A stretch of 64,000 nucleotides of DNA from SZUA-309 sp965230005 (GCA_965230005.1 OZ245934.1:2356001-2420000), one strand, 5' to 3'. Numbered from the stretch's first letter, positions 53,485 to 62,964 are shown. Program-made: numbers and translations. The notes: a model not told the origin generated them from the sequence alone.

Positions 53485-54095
53485 GGGGGGGTGGCCTCCC
53501 AATCGAAGGGCTCGATGCCCTCCTCTGTGATCAGGTGGACGCTGGCATGGGCCTTGCCCTCGTCCAGCGTCAGAAAGCCAATGGTCCCATACTGGGTGTC
53601 GTAGTTGTGTGGATAGGTTGGCGAACCCGGGTTGACGCAGAAGACGCCCTGCACCTCCTCGATACACTCCCGATGCGTATCGCCAGACACGATCACGTCG
53701 GGCCGACGTTCCGGGAAGAACCGCTCGATCCAGCGCTCCAGCGTAAAGGTCGGTGGCCGTTCCGGCACCGGCACGTAGTGCGTCAGTCCCACCCAGAGAC
53801 CCTCGAGCTCCAGAAGCCAGGCGTAGCGGACCCGCGGATCCTCGGGCTGCACCGGCCTGCCGCCGCTGCCATCCTCACCGTTGCCCCGGGCTGCGTACAC
53901 CGGCGCCAGGGTCTCCAGCTCGTCGAGCACATAGAGTTCGTGGATGTCGCCCGCATGGAAGATGAGGTCCACATCCGCGAAGGCATCATAGATCTGCGGC
54001 CAGAGCGTTTTGCGCGCTTCCGGAATATGCGTATCGGAAATGAGCCCGATCTTCAGGGCCACAACAGGTGCACGTGCATCAGTCTCCGGAACCAT
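53466..54095 (-). CDS. Metallophosphoesterase (YfcE/MJ0936-like)
   Basis: This 209-residue enzyme has the calcineurin-like motif order: ISDTHIPEA near residue 19, FHAGDIHE, RGNGE, and VSGDTHRE with NPGSPTYP. It resembles YfcE-type phosphodiesterases. It overlaps the DUF4124 gene by 17 bases and the DUF3187 gene by 19 bases. A GTG shortly inside (near 54061) is an alternative start just before the first motif. Confidence 0.9.
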   Translation of the reverse strand: MVPETDARAPVVALKIGLISDTHIPEARKTLWPQIYDAFADVDLIFHAGDIHELYVLDELETLAPVYAARGNGEDGSGGRPVQPEDPRVRYAWLLELEGLWVGLTHYVPVPERPPTFTLERWIERFFPERRPDVIVSGDTHRECIEEVQGVFCVNPGSPTYPHNYDTQYGTIGFLTLDEGKAHASVHLITEEGIEPFDWEATPPWKLKR

Positions 54096-54651
54096 TCAGC
54101 GGCGGCAGCGGAACGGGTCGACTCGGCGGCGGGTAGCCGCCGCCCGGAGGCGGCTCTATGGGATGAACGGGTTTCGGTGGGTAGGGTTTACCCCCCGGCG
54201 GCCAGGGTCGATGCCCCGGCCAGTAGCCCCAGCCCCAACGGCCCGTGTAGCGGGCCCGGTCGTCCTCGCGGTAGTAAACGGTGCGCGGCTGAGACTCTGC
54301 CCTGGCCTTGAGGCGCGCGGTCCGTGCTTCTTCCCGGGCGAGACGGGACTCCTCCAGCGACTTCGCGACAGCCAGGGTCTGTTCGATGCGTGCGGCCTGC
54401 TCCGCTTCGGCGTCTTCGCGGACCACAGGTTCCGGGAGCTCGAGGCGTTCCGCATCGTCACTTTCGACGTCGGAAAAGGTCACCACGCCGTTCTCATCGA
54501 CGCTCTTGAACACCTCCTGAGCCCCCGCGAGCGGCGCGATCAGCAGCAAGCCAAGGGGCAGGAGAAGCAGGACGCGCGGCCATCGCGGAGGGCGCTGGCG
54601 CCATGTACCCGGGCCCTCTCCCGAGCTGGGTCTGAGCAAAGATGTATTCAT
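54079..54651 (-). CDS. DUF4124 domain protein, secreted, proline-rich C-terminus
   Basis: This 190-residue protein has a signal peptide (VLLLLPLGLLLIAPLAGA), then the DUF4124 motif VFKSVDENGVVTFSD, an acidic/Arg helix region (EEARTARLKARAES), and a Trp/Gly and Pro-rich tail. DUF4124 proteins are periplasmic, of unknown function. The downstream phosphoesterase gene overlaps its end. Confidence 0.88.
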   Translation of the reverse strand: MNTSLLRPSSGEGPGTWRQRPPRWPRVLLLLPLGLLLIAPLAGAQEVFKSVDENGVVTFSDVESDDAERLELPEPVVREDAEAEQAARIEQTLAVAKSLEESRLAREEARTARLKARAESQPRTVYYREDDRARYTGRWGWGYWPGHRPWPPGGKPYPPKPVHPIEPPPGGGYPPPSRPVPLPPLNGSGD

Positions 54652-54668
54652 GGTTCAGCCTGTTGCTT

Positions 54669-56525
54669 TCAGCCCGCCGTCAGCGCCGATCCAGCGCGCT
54701 CCCGGCCGAAGAGCTCGGTGAAAGCCGTCCCCTGCCACACCTTCTTACCCGCCACATACACCCCTTCTACCACACCGTCGGAACGGTTCACCAGCTGGTG
54801 GCAATCGTACTCGTCGCGGTAGAGATACTCGATGTTGCCATCACCATCGTAGTCCCTGAGAGCCTCCGGATTCAGCAGCACAAGGTCCGCGCGGCTGCCG
54901 ATATCGAGGCGGCCGGCGTCGAGGCCGAAGAACTCGGCCGGTTCCCGGGTGAGGCGTTTGACCATATAGCTGAACGTTGCTTCCGAATCCTCGAGCGCAA
55001 GCTTCAGACCGCGCAGGTTGCCGTCGTAGAAGGCCATGTTGGTGACGTGGGCTCCGCTGTCGTTGAAGCCTGGAATGAGTACCGGATTCAGCAGCAGTGC
55101 TTTGACCACCTCGGGATCTCGATTCGCGGATACATAATGCCAGTAGAGGTCACGATCGAAGACCTTGAGCAGCATGAGGAAGAACTCGGCTTCGTCGCGC
55201 ACCTCCCGGCCGATTTCAGCAAAGGCCTGCTGCTCAGCCTCGGAGAAACCGTTGGCACCGCCGCACCAGGCCAGGTAGTCGACGTAGAGCTCCGCCATGG
55301 TGCGACCCTGCCAGGCGGGCACCGGCGACCGATAGATCACATGATCGTTGAGATCGCGGGTCATGAAGGCATTTTCGAGGCGGAGCTTGCGCCGCAGATG
55401 ATCGAGGTTGAAACCGCCCTTGCCCTTCTCCCACATGGCGCGGAAAGCGTCGACGAACTCCGGCTGGGAGAGGATGGCCCGCCGCTCCTCCACGGCGTCG
55501 AGCTCCGTTTCGATGAGCTGACGCATGAGCGGATCGGCTTCCGCCAGGGGACTGATGGCCCCTTCACTCCAGACCTTGAACGGCGCGGCCAGGCTCTGCA
55601 TGCGGAAGTGGCCGTTCAGAAGCGGCGAGTTCAGGAGCGAGGAAAAGCGCAGGGCCCGGGATTTGAAGGTGCGGTTGATGGCGCTGTCGAGCGCCGCCAG
55701 GGCCGTGATCTTCAGCGGCTTGCCGTAGAGGCGCCCACTCGTGAGCAGGAACAGCCGCAGCGTCAGCGCGTTGTCGTCCGTCGCCGGCGTCATCTGCCAG
55801 ACCCGGTCGTGCCGCCGCACCACGTCCGTCAGCGCCTTGTACTCGCTGAATTCCGCATACTGCGTGGGAATCCGCTTCGCCAGGTTCGGTGCGTTGGCGA
55901 GAAAGTGCAGCGGCAATCCATCGGTAGAGAAACCGGGATAGCCGGCATCCAGCGCATCGTCGAGGAGCTCGACCATGCGCCCGAGCTCCTCCGGCGTCGG
56001 ATCGCGCGTGATGCTGCCCTCGAGGCCCATCACCTCGATGCGCAGCATCGAGTGCGGCAGCAGCGGCGCCATGTTGGCCGCCAGAGGCAGCTCGTTCAGA
56101 TGCGCAAGGTATTCCCGGGGCGTACGCCAGGTGGCTTTGTCCGCCGCCTTCGACAGCACCGTTTTCGGGATGTTCTCGACCCGAGCGAAACAGTCGACAA
56201 TGGGATCCTGTTCGTTGTTGCGCTGGTTGCCGAAGGCCAGGCCGATGCTGCAGTTGCCAACCACCACGGAGGTGGTGCCGTGGCGGACCACTTCCGGCAG
56301 CCCCGGGGCAAGCTCAGCTTCGAGATCCTCGTGGGTGTGGATATCGAGAAGCCCCGGCAGGAGCCACTGACCGGCGGCGTCCTCGACCTGTGCCGCGTTG
56401 TCTGCCGGTAACTCGTGACCTTTGGCCGCAATCCGTCCGCCCGCAATGGCCACGTCCACGCGCTCCGCGGGACCGCCTGTGCCGTCGAAGACCCGTGCAC
56501 CGCGAATTAAAACGTCCCAGCTCAT
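54669..56525 (-). CDS. N-acyl-D-amino-acid deacylase-like amidohydrolase
   Basis: This 618-residue protein belongs to the D-aminoacylase/dihydroorotase-like amidohydrolases. The strand-1 metal motif H63-x-H65 is in IHTHEDLEA, the conserved cysteine region is GNCSIG, and DSGAHVTNMAFYDG provides the late aspartate. It has the extra insert common in this group. It would cleave an N-acyl or cyclic amide bond. It is followed upstream (31 bases) by an MFS gene on the same strand, suggesting import and cleavage of one compound. Confidence 0.9.
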   Translation of the reverse strand: MSWDVLIRGARVFDGTGGPAERVDVAIAGGRIAAKGHELPADNAAQVEDAAGQWLLPGLLDIHTHEDLEAELAPGLPEVVRHGTTSVVVGNCSIGLAFGNQRNNEQDPIVDCFARVENIPKTVLSKAADKATWRTPREYLAHLNELPLAANMAPLLPHSMLRIEVMGLEGSITRDPTPEELGRMVELLDDALDAGYPGFSTDGLPLHFLANAPNLAKRIPTQYAEFSEYKALTDVVRRHDRVWQMTPATDDNALTLRLFLLTSGRLYGKPLKITALAALDSAINRTFKSRALRFSSLLNSPLLNGHFRMQSLAAPFKVWSEGAISPLAEADPLMRQLIETELDAVEERRAILSQPEFVDAFRAMWEKGKGGFNLDHLRRKLRLENAFMTRDLNDHVIYRSPVPAWQGRTMAELYVDYLAWCGGANGFSEAEQQAFAEIGREVRDEAEFFLMLLKVFDRDLYWHYVSANRDPEVVKALLLNPVLIPGFNDSGAHVTNMAFYDGNLRGLKLALEDSEATFSYMVKRLTREPAEFFGLDAGRLDIGSRADLVLLNPEALRDYDGDGNIEYLYRDEYDCHQLVNRSDGVVEGVYVAGKKVWQGTAFTELFGRERAGSALTAG

Positions 56526-56555
56526 ATGCTGCAGTACCCTCGTTTGGATTGCGTT

Positions 56556-57920
56556 CTAAGGCTTCTTCTCGGCCAATGCTGCCCCATTCGCCGGGGAATC
56601 GACAGCGGCAGCACCGGCTGAACCTGCTGCCGGCTCATCCGCACCCGAGTCGATCTTCGGCACTTCTTCGTCCACCTGCCGCACGCTCTTCGAGACGAGG
56701 GCGAGCAGCAGCACGGTCACTGCAAACATGACGCCGGCACAGACCAGGGCCACGGCCACGTCGTAGGCCTCCGCGATGAGACTGATCGGGATCACCCCCA
56801 GGGGCATGAGGCCATGAGACATCATGTCGATGGACATGATCCGGCCGCGCATGTGGTGCTCCACCTGCATCTGCAGCAGCCCGCGGTTCAGGCTCATGTT
56901 CCAGGCACTGATGAAGCCGATAAAGCCCACGAGCACGGCCGCAAAGGGCACCGTCGCTGCAAAGCCGAACGCCGAAGTGAAGGCACCCCAGCCGACGCAG
57001 GTGCCGATGAGCCACGCGGCCTTGTGCCGGATTTCACCGAGCCAGGCGAGCATCAGCGATCCGCCGATGGCACCCATCCCCATGGCCGACATGAGAATGC
57101 CGAGATCTTCCGGCCCTCCACCAAGAATGTCCTCGTTGAAGGCTGGCAGGAGGGTATTCAGCGGCATGCCGAAGAGGAACGGCACGATGGAAAGCAGAAT
57201 CAGACCGAAGACCGGCGGATTCGCCCAGACATAGCGCAGCCCGTCCGCCATGTCGCTCACCGCACTCTTCTGCACCTCCGCCTGGGCGCTGACCCCGCGC
57301 TTGCTGACCATGAGCATGGTTACGGCGGAGATAAAGTAGAGGGCGGCGATCATGAAGTAGACGATGCCGACGCCATAGGTGGAACTCGTATCACCCCCGG
57401 CAACCCAGGCGATGAGAAAACCCGCCAGCGCAGGACCGAGGATCCGGGAGAGATTCCAGCTCGTGGTATTCAGGGCCATGGCCGTGAAGATCAGCCGTTC
57501 GGGAATGAGCTCCGGCACAAAGGCCTGTCGCGCAGGCATGGACAGTGCGAGCACCGAACCGTTGAAGAACCCGAACCAGATGAAATCCCAGAAGGTCACC
57601 TGGTCCGTGATGATGATGACGCCCATGATCACCGTCGCCAGACAGTTCAGGGTCTGCGCTGAGGTGATGATGGTTTTCTTCGGCAGCCGGTCCGCGAGCA
57701 CCCCGCCAAGAAGGGAGAAAGCGACCGTAGGGATCATGAAAGACAGGGTCACCCAGGCGAGATCGAGGGCCGACTGGGTGAGGGTGTAGACCAGCCAGCC
57801 CCGGGCGATGATCTGCATGTTCATGGCGAAGGAGGAGCCGAGAGAGCCCACCCAGAGCCAGCGGAAGTCGGCGTAGCTGAGCGCTTTGGTGATGTTCCGG
57901 TCAGCCACGCGAGCGAGCAT
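56556..57920 (-). CDS. MFS transporter (DHA3/EntS-like)
   Basis: This 454-residue, twelve-helix transporter shows LLGGVLADRLPKKTIITSAQ between helices 2 and 3, the MFS signature region. The C-terminal tail is acidic and low-complexity (Ala/Pro/Asp). It resembles MFS_3/enterobactin-exporter-type proteins. It is transcribed with the amidohydrolase gene 30 bases downstream. Export or import direction is not readable. Confidence 0.88.
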   Translation of the reverse strand: MLARVADRNITKALSYADFRWLWVGSLGSSFAMNMQIIARGWLVYTLTQSALDLAWVTLSFMIPTVAFSLLGGVLADRLPKKTIITSAQTLNCLATVIMGVIIITDQVTFWDFIWFGFFNGSVLALSMPARQAFVPELIPERLIFTAMALNTTSWNLSRILGPALAGFLIAWVAGGDTSSTYGVGIVYFMIAALYFISAVTMLMVSKRGVSAQAEVQKSAVSDMADGLRYVWANPPVFGLILLSIVPFLFGMPLNTLLPAFNEDILGGGPEDLGILMSAMGMGAIGGSLMLAWLGEIRHKAAWLIGTCVGWGAFTSAFGFAATVPFAAVLVGFIGFISAWNMSLNRGLLQMQVEHHMRGRIMSIDMMSHGLMPLGVIPISLIAEAYDVAVALVCAGVMFAVTVLLLALVSKSVRQVDEEVPKIDSGADEPAAGSAGAAAVDSPANGAALAEKKP

Positions 57921-58182
57921 CCTCAGGGGCGAAACCGCTCAGTTTATCACGTCCGGTCCATCGCCCTCGGACCGGGCCCTGAAACGGCTGTCCTCGCACC
58001 GTCGCTGGCGCTCCGAAGGAGGCGCACGTTCGGAGGCTGTCCGTGCGCCACGCTGTGCCGGGGCAGCAAGCGCGGGATGTCCCTGAGAGACCTCGACGCC
58101 TGTGCTGTGTTAGCTTTTTCGGTCGATCTGACCGCACTTCAACACTTCAACCACAAGACCGATAGAGACAGGGGAAGGGACC

Positions 58183-59085
58183 ATGAGCGAATTCAAAGAC
58201 AAAGTCGTCATCATCACCGGTGCCGGCGGCGGCCTCGGCAAAGCCCATGCGCTGGAGTTTGCAAAGCGCGGCGCCAAAGTCGTCGTCAACGATCTCGGCG
58301 GTTCCGGAGACGGCACCGGCGCCTCGGATATGGCCGACGTGGTCGTCGAGGAGATCAAGGCGGCAGGCGGTATTGCCATTGCCAACAAGGCCTCCGTATC
58401 GGACAAAGCCGGCGCCCAATCGATCGTTGACGACGCCGTAGCAGAGTTCGGCACCGTGGACATCCTCGTTAACAACGCCGGGATCCTGCGCGACAAGAGT
58501 TTCAAGAAGATGGAGCTCGCCGACTGGGACATCGTCATGGACGTGCACCTGAACGGCACCGCCTACGTCACCCACGCCGCCTGGCCGATCATGTACGAGA
58601 AGAACTACGGTCGTATTGTGATGACCAGCTCCACCTCGGGGATCTACGGCAACTTCGGCCAGACGAATTACGGGGCCGCGAAGATGGGCATGCTCGGTTT
58701 CATGAACGTGCTGGCGCTCGAGGGTGCAGCGAAGAACATCCGCACGAACTGTCTTGCCCCGGCGGCGGAAACCCGCCTCATCGGCACCATCCCCGGCCGT
58801 GACGTAAATCCTGACGATCCGGATCCGTCCCGCCATCCTCGCCTGGTGACGCCGGCGGTACTGCTCATGTGCAGCGACGATGCGCCGAACGGCTGCGTGA
58901 TTCAGGCCGGGAACGGCCGCTTCTCCTGCGCCGCCGTTTTCAACAATGAGGACATTGAGCTCGGTGCCGATGTGACCTACGAAGATCTGCTGGAACGTAA
59001 AGAGCAGCTCCTCGATATGAGCCAGGCGACTCAGGGCTGGAGCTGGATGAAGAAGGTGATGGCCGAGCGCGCGAAGAAGTCCTGA
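58183..59085 (+). CDS. SDR dehydrogenase, MFE-2 type (paralogue of 38582)
   Basis: This 300-residue protein has TGAGGGLGKAHA, NDLGG, NAGILRDKSFKKM, TSSTSGIYGNFGQ and YGAAK. It shares these blocks with the SDR at 38582, so the two are paralogues. The C-terminal third differs, suggesting a different substrate chain. AGGGGAAGGGACC precedes the ATG. A short CGGTC-GATCT-GACCG dyad lies at 58120-58134. Probably a 3-hydroxyacyl-CoA dehydrogenase. Confidence 0.9.
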   Translation: MSEFKDKVVIITGAGGGLGKAHALEFAKRGAKVVVNDLGGSGDGTGASDMADVVVEEIKAAGGIAIANKASVSDKAGAQSIVDDAVAEFGTVDILVNNAGILRDKSFKKMELADWDIVMDVHLNGTAYVTHAAWPIMYEKNYGRIVMTSSTSGIYGNFGQTNYGAAKMGMLGFMNVLALEGAAKNIRTNCLAPAAETRLIGTIPGRDVNPDDPDPSRHPRLVTPAVLLMCSDDAPNGCVIQAGNGRFSCAAVFNNEDIELGADVTYEDLLERKEQLLDMSQATQGWSWMKKVMAERAKKS

Positions 59086-59093
59086 GGCAACCC

Positions 59094-60335
59094 TCAGTCG
59101 AGCAGGCGGAGCCCGCCGTGGTCTGCGATCGCGGCGAGGTTTCGCGGCAGCTGCTCATCGAGAATCTGCTCCTTCTGAGCGGCGGTAAACGGTAGCGCCA
59201 CCACGGAGGAGATGATCGTTCCGAAGCGCTGAGCAATGCCGAGGCGATAGTCGCCGAGCAGGCGGTCGGCGCCATAGCCGCGCACCCCGGCGGCCTTGAG
59301 ACCCTCGAGATAGCAGGCGAGCAGCTCCCGTTCCCAGGCCCGGCGAGACTCAATGGGGAAACTCTGCCCGAGCAACCAGGCCAGATCCCAGGCCCCCTTG
59401 CCCTGGCCGAGCCCCGCCCAGTCGATGATGGCAAAGTGCCCACCGGCTGCCGTCGGAAAAAGCATGTTGCTCAAGCTGTAGTCGCCGTGACGGAGCGTTG
59501 AGGGTGCCTCGAGGAGCAGCCGCTCCATGAGGCCGCTGAAACGACGGCCAAGACGTTCCCCGTAGGCGATCATTTCCGCTGGCAGCCGGGCGCCGGCAGC
59601 AGCCTGAAAGGTAGGCCAGCCAGACGCAAAGAGCGATGCGATCCGGTCCGCATCGGGAACAACCGGCGGCGGCAGCCAGTCGAACTGCGTGAGGTCGGGC
59701 TCCCACCAGCGCCCGTGGAAGGCGGCCAGCGCCTGCACCGCCAGACGCGCTTCCGCGAGCGTACAGCCCTCCGGCCGCGGCATGGCCGGCGCCAGATCCT
59801 CGAGCAGCAGAATCTGATAACCGGTCGCAGTGTCCACGGCCGCGTGATAACAGCACGGAACCGGCGGTGCGCCAGCGTCAGGTTCAACCGCGGAAGGAGA
59901 AACCTGATCGGCACCGTCGTGTTTTCCGACGAGGCCGACGAGCTCCCGGTAGAAGCCGATCTCCTTTCTGGCGTTACTTATGGTCTGCGGCCGGAGGCGC
60001 ATGGCGTCGTTGCGGGAGGCGATCTTGGCAATCAGCGTTCGCGGCACCTCGATCGAAGAATCGGCCCAAGACCTGGCCTTGGACTTGGTGGACCTGGACT
60101 TGGACTCGGTGGACTTGGTCTCGGAATAGTCGAGCCGCAGGCGGAACACGTCCGCCATCATCCCCTGGAAAAGATCATCGACCACCTCGACGGCGCTGAC
60201 GGCGGGCAAGCGCCCGGCCAGCACCTGGTTCAGCCAGCTGGCCGTGAGATCGGTTGGTCCCCGGGGAATGGGCAAAGAAGCTGCGCTGTCGTTCAAGTCA
60301 GTAGTCGAGGCGGAAGCTGTCCCCGTCGCGAACAA
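59094..60335 (-). CDS. Phosphotransferase of the APH/choline-kinase fold
   Basis: This protein of up to 413 residues has the kinase-like APH fold: LLEDLAPA hinge, catalytic LRHGDYSLSNML, and metal site IIDWAGLGQG. A run of Ser/Lys/Thr (TKSTESKSRSTKSKA) lies near residue 70, encoded by hexamer-like DNA. Start is TTG either at 60335 (overlapping the MBL gene by 38 bases) or at 60296 (two bases after the MBL stop); neither has a clear ribosome site. Similar proteins sit near acyl-CoA genes, but the substrate is not known. Confidence 0.85.
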   Translation of the reverse strand: MFATGTASASTTDLNDSAASLPIPRGPTDLTASWLNQVLAGRLPAVSAVEVVDDLFQGMMADVFRLRLDYSETKSTESKSRSTKSKARSWADSSIEVPRTLIAKIASRNDAMRLRPQTISNARKEIGFYRELVGLVGKHDGADQVSPSAVEPDAGAPPVPCCYHAAVDTATGYQILLLEDLAPAMPRPEGCTLAEARLAVQALAAFHGRWWEPDLTQFDWLPPPVVPDADRIASLFASGWPTFQAAAGARLPAEMIAYGERLGRRFSGLMERLLLEAPSTLRHGDYSLSNMLFPTAAGGHFAIIDWAGLGQGKGAWDLAWLLGQSFPIESRRAWERELLACYLEGLKAAGVRGYGADRLLGDYRLGIAQRFGTIISSVVALPFTAAQKEQILDEQLPRNLAAIADHGGLRLLD

Positions 60336-61140
60336 TGTGGCCGGCGGTGGGTGCGGCGAAGTGGGTGCCGATCACCAGCACGGGCCGGTCCGCGTAGCGA
60401 TTCAGGAAGTCGACGCGGGTGCCGGCACTCATGGCTGGGTCCCAATCGGCCGTGCTCGACCAGTCCGCGTGCGCAATCTGACAGGGATGATGAATCATGT
60501 CGCCAGTGATCACGGCTTCCTCGCCGCGGGAACGGATGTGGATGCTGACGTGGCCCGGCGTATGTCCGGGTGTGGGCTCAAGGCGCACCTCGTCGGTCAC
60601 CGCGTGATCGGCTGCCACGAGGTCAGCCAGGCCCGCATCAAAAATCGGTTGCACCGAGTCCTCGATCACCGGGCCGTATTCCTGGGGCTCCACGCGCCAG
60701 TGCGCCCATTCCGCCTCCGCATAGAGATAGCGGGCGTTGGTAAAGGTGGGTACCCAGCGGTCGTCGACCAGGCGCGTGTTCCAGCCCACATGGTCGACGT
60801 GCATGTGCGTGCAGAGCACCGTGTCGAAGCGTTCCGGCCGATACCCCGCCGCGGCGAGGCGCTCGAGATAGTCGGACTGCATGAGGTTCCATTTCGGATA
60901 GCTGCGCACCTTGTCGTTGCCGATGCAGGTGTCGACCATGAGGCACTGGCCGGCGGACTCGACGATGAGGCTGTGCATGGAAAGAACGATTCGGCCCCGG
61001 TCATCGAGGAAAGGCGCGAGCCAGGGCAGCCGGTCGAGGGCCTCCGGTGTCGCCTGGGGCAGCAGGTGTGGACCCAGAGAGGCCGTGGTCAGCTCCACGA
61101 GCTGCGTGATCTTCACATCCCCGACCTTCCACTTGAGCAT
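60298..61140 (-). CDS. MBL-fold metallohydrolase (lactonase-like)
   Basis: This 280-residue protein has the metal motif THMHVDHVGWN, then TPGHTPGH and ITGDMIHHP with a final GTHFAAPTAGH. This layout is common in quorum-lactonase-like and alkylsulfatase-like MBL enzymes. ATG at 61140 follows GGGAGGG; a longer frame to 61266 has no such site. It probably hydrolyses a lactone or ester; with the BVMO in the region a lactone is tempting but unproven. It overlaps the APH-fold gene. Confidence 0.88.
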   Translation of the reverse strand: MLKWKVGDVKITQLVELTTASLGPHLLPQATPEALDRLPWLAPFLDDRGRIVLSMHSLIVESAGQCLMVDTCIGNDKVRSYPKWNLMQSDYLERLAAAGYRPERFDTVLCTHMHVDHVGWNTRLVDDRWVPTFTNARYLYAEAEWAHWRVEPQEYGPVIEDSVQPIFDAGLADLVAADHAVTDEVRLEPTPGHTPGHVSIHIRSRGEEAVITGDMIHHPCQIAHADWSSTADWDPAMSAGTRVDFLNRYADRPVLVIGTHFAAPTAGHIVRDGDSFRLDY

Positions 61141-61319
61141 GAGTCCCTCCCCGAAGCCCCGGACGGCGCCGTCGCCATCTTCATAAACGCTCGCGAGGAG
61201 CCTTGCAGACCCGCGGCAGGGGGTCAAACCGGACGCTGATCCTGGGCGATCTGCGCAGATCGTCACACTTTGTGTCGGCTGCAGTTTGTCTCAAGATTGT
61301 CTCAAGTACGGATTGATTC

Positions 61320-61679
61320 GTGCTGGTGAAACTGGCCCCGCAGTCGAAACAGATGATCGGGTTGGACACCATCATGTACGTCACCGGGCGACAACGTCAT
61401 AATCAGGCCATGCTGGCCCCGAGCGGTAAGGACGAAAAGGCCATCGTTCAGATGCTCAGAGGTCTTCAGGATTATCAGCAACTCCTCGAGAAGAGCGACG
61501 GCGAAGCAGCCCGAGCAGCACTGAATCAGGGACTGTCAGACATTGCCCGAGGCTTACAGAAACTCACTCAGGGGCCCATTGGGCGCCTGGACCCGGAACT
61601 GCTCAACGAAGAGCTCGCCCGCTTCGTCTCAGAGGGCCTCAGCCTGGTGGATGCGGAGACGGCCCGCGAAGCGGTCTGA
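61320..61679 (+). CDS. Small helical protein of unknown function
   Basis: I do not recognise this protein of up to 119 residues. After about residue 30 it is strongly helical (KAIVQMLRGLQDYQQLLEK, RAALNQGLSDIARGLQKL) with no cysteines and no membrane segment. The start is uncertain: GTG 61320 or ATG 61410. Its last 29 bases overlap the start chosen for the transglycosylase gene. It may be translated with that gene. Confidence 0.6.
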   Translation: MLVKLAPQSKQMIGLDTIMYVTGRQRHNQAMLAPSGKDEKAIVQMLRGLQDYQQLLEKSDGEAARAALNQGLSDIARGLQKLTQGPIGRLDPELLNEELARFVSEGLSLVDAETAREAV

Positions 61680-62964
61680 CCCGGCGCCTTCCGCCGGGGG
61701 CTCGAGAGCCCTCACCTACCCTGCGCTCGCCACACTACTGGCACTCGTCTGCCTCGGTGCCGGCGCCGCCTCAGCCGCAGAGGAAGCCGACAGCGCACCT
61801 CCCCTGGACGAAGCACGCTTCAGCCAGTGTCTCGCTGAATTCCGCGCCGCAGCGCTCGACGCCGACGTCAGCGAAGCAGTCGTCGATGAAGTCCTCGGCC
61901 AGGTCAGCCTGAGCGAGCGCGTCCTCGAGCTCGATCGCCGTCAGCCGGAGTTCACCCAGACCTTCGCCGACTATTTCAATCGTCGGGTGACCGACAGCCG
62001 GGTCAGCCGCGGCCGGGGCATGCTGGCCGAGCACCGCGAGCTGCTGGAAACCATCCGCGGCGCCACCGGGGTTCCGCCCCAGTATCTGGTGGCTTTCTGG
62101 GGTCTGGAAACGAACTTCGGCAGCTACCTCGGCAAAATGGCGATCCCCGATTCCCTCGCCACGCTCGCCTGTGACCCGCGACGGAGCCGCTACTTCACCG
62201 GCGAGCTGATCTCTGCGCTGCGCATCATCGAATCCGGAGACATCGCCCTCGAAGAGATGAACGGGTCCTGGGCCGGTGCCATGGGCCATGTCCAGTTCAT
62301 GCCGACGGCCTACCTGCGCTACGCGGTCGATCACGACGGCGACGGCCGCCGCGACCTGTTCAACAGCACCGAAGATGCCCTCGCCTCCGCCGGTAACTTC
62401 CTCAAGGATCTCGGCTGGGAGCACGGGCTCCGCTGGGGTCGGGAGGTCACCCTGCCGGAGCCCTTCGATTTCGCGCTTGCGGGCGATGCTGAGGCACGCC
62501 CCTTGAGCAGCTGGCGCGAGCTGGGAATAACCGACGCCTTCGGCCGCCCCCTGCCGGCGGCGCCGGTGAACGCCGTACTGCGCCTGCCGGCGGGTCATCG
62601 AGGACCGGCGTTCCTCACCTACCAGAATTTCGACGTGATCATGGGCTGGAACCGCTCGGTGTTCTACGCACTGGCCGTCGGCCATCTGGCTGACCGTATC
62701 GCCGGCGCCGGGCGCCTGCAGGTGCCGCCGCCGGAGGACGATCTGCGGTTCTCAAGCGAAGAGCTCATGGCGATTCAGACCCAGCTGTTGGATCTCGGCT
62801 ACGATCCGGGTACACCCGACGGCCGCCTGGGCCCGGCCACCCGCGGCGCTGTGAGCCGGTTTCAAGCCGATCAGGGATTGATCCCGGACGGCCATCTGGA
62901 CCAGACCGTGGTCGACCGACTGAAAGATCTCGCCATGAAAGGTGACACCCCGGCCGGATTCTGA
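61651..62964 (+). CDS. Lytic murein transglycosylase (MltB-like) with peptidoglycan-binding domain
   Basis: This protein of about 437 residues has a basic N-terminus (MRRRPAKR) and a signal helix (ALATLLALVCLGAGAASA). The SLT_2/MltB catalytic domain has FWGLETNFG (catalytic Glu) and GSWAGAMGHVQFMPTAYLRYAVD (core GAMGHVQFMPT). A C-terminal PG_binding_1 repeat (LLDLGYDPGTPDGRLGPATRGAVSRFQ, core GYDPGTPDGRLGP) follows. It cleaves glycan strands of the cell wall. ATG 61651 gives a sensible signal; it overlaps the preceding gene by 29 bases. Confidence 0.92.
   Translation: MRRRPAKRSDPAPSAGGSRALTYPALATLLALVCLGAGAASAAEEADSAPPLDEARFSQCLAEFRAAALDADVSEAVVDEVLGQVSLSERVLELDRRQPEFTQTFADYFNRRVTDSRVSRGRGMLAEHRELLETIRGATGVPPQYLVAFWGLETNFGSYLGKMAIPDSLATLACDPRRSRYFTGELISALRIIESGDIALEEMNGSWAGAMGHVQFMPTAYLRYAVDHDGDGRRDLFNSTEDALASAGNFLKDLGWEHGLRWGREVTLPEPFDFALAGDAEARPLSSWRELGITDAFGRPLPAAPVNAVLRLPAGHRGPAFLTYQNFDVIMGWNRSVFYALAVGHLADRIAGAGRLQVPPPEDDLRFSSEELMAIQTQLLDLGYDPGTPDGRLGPATRGAVSRFQADQGLIPDGHLDQTVVDRLKDLAMKGDTPAGF

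Noticed and set aside
58120..58134. CGGTC-GATCT-GACCG dyad before the second SDR as an operator
   Set aside because: Arms are only five bases and no regulator is adjacent; kept as a note in the gene entry only.
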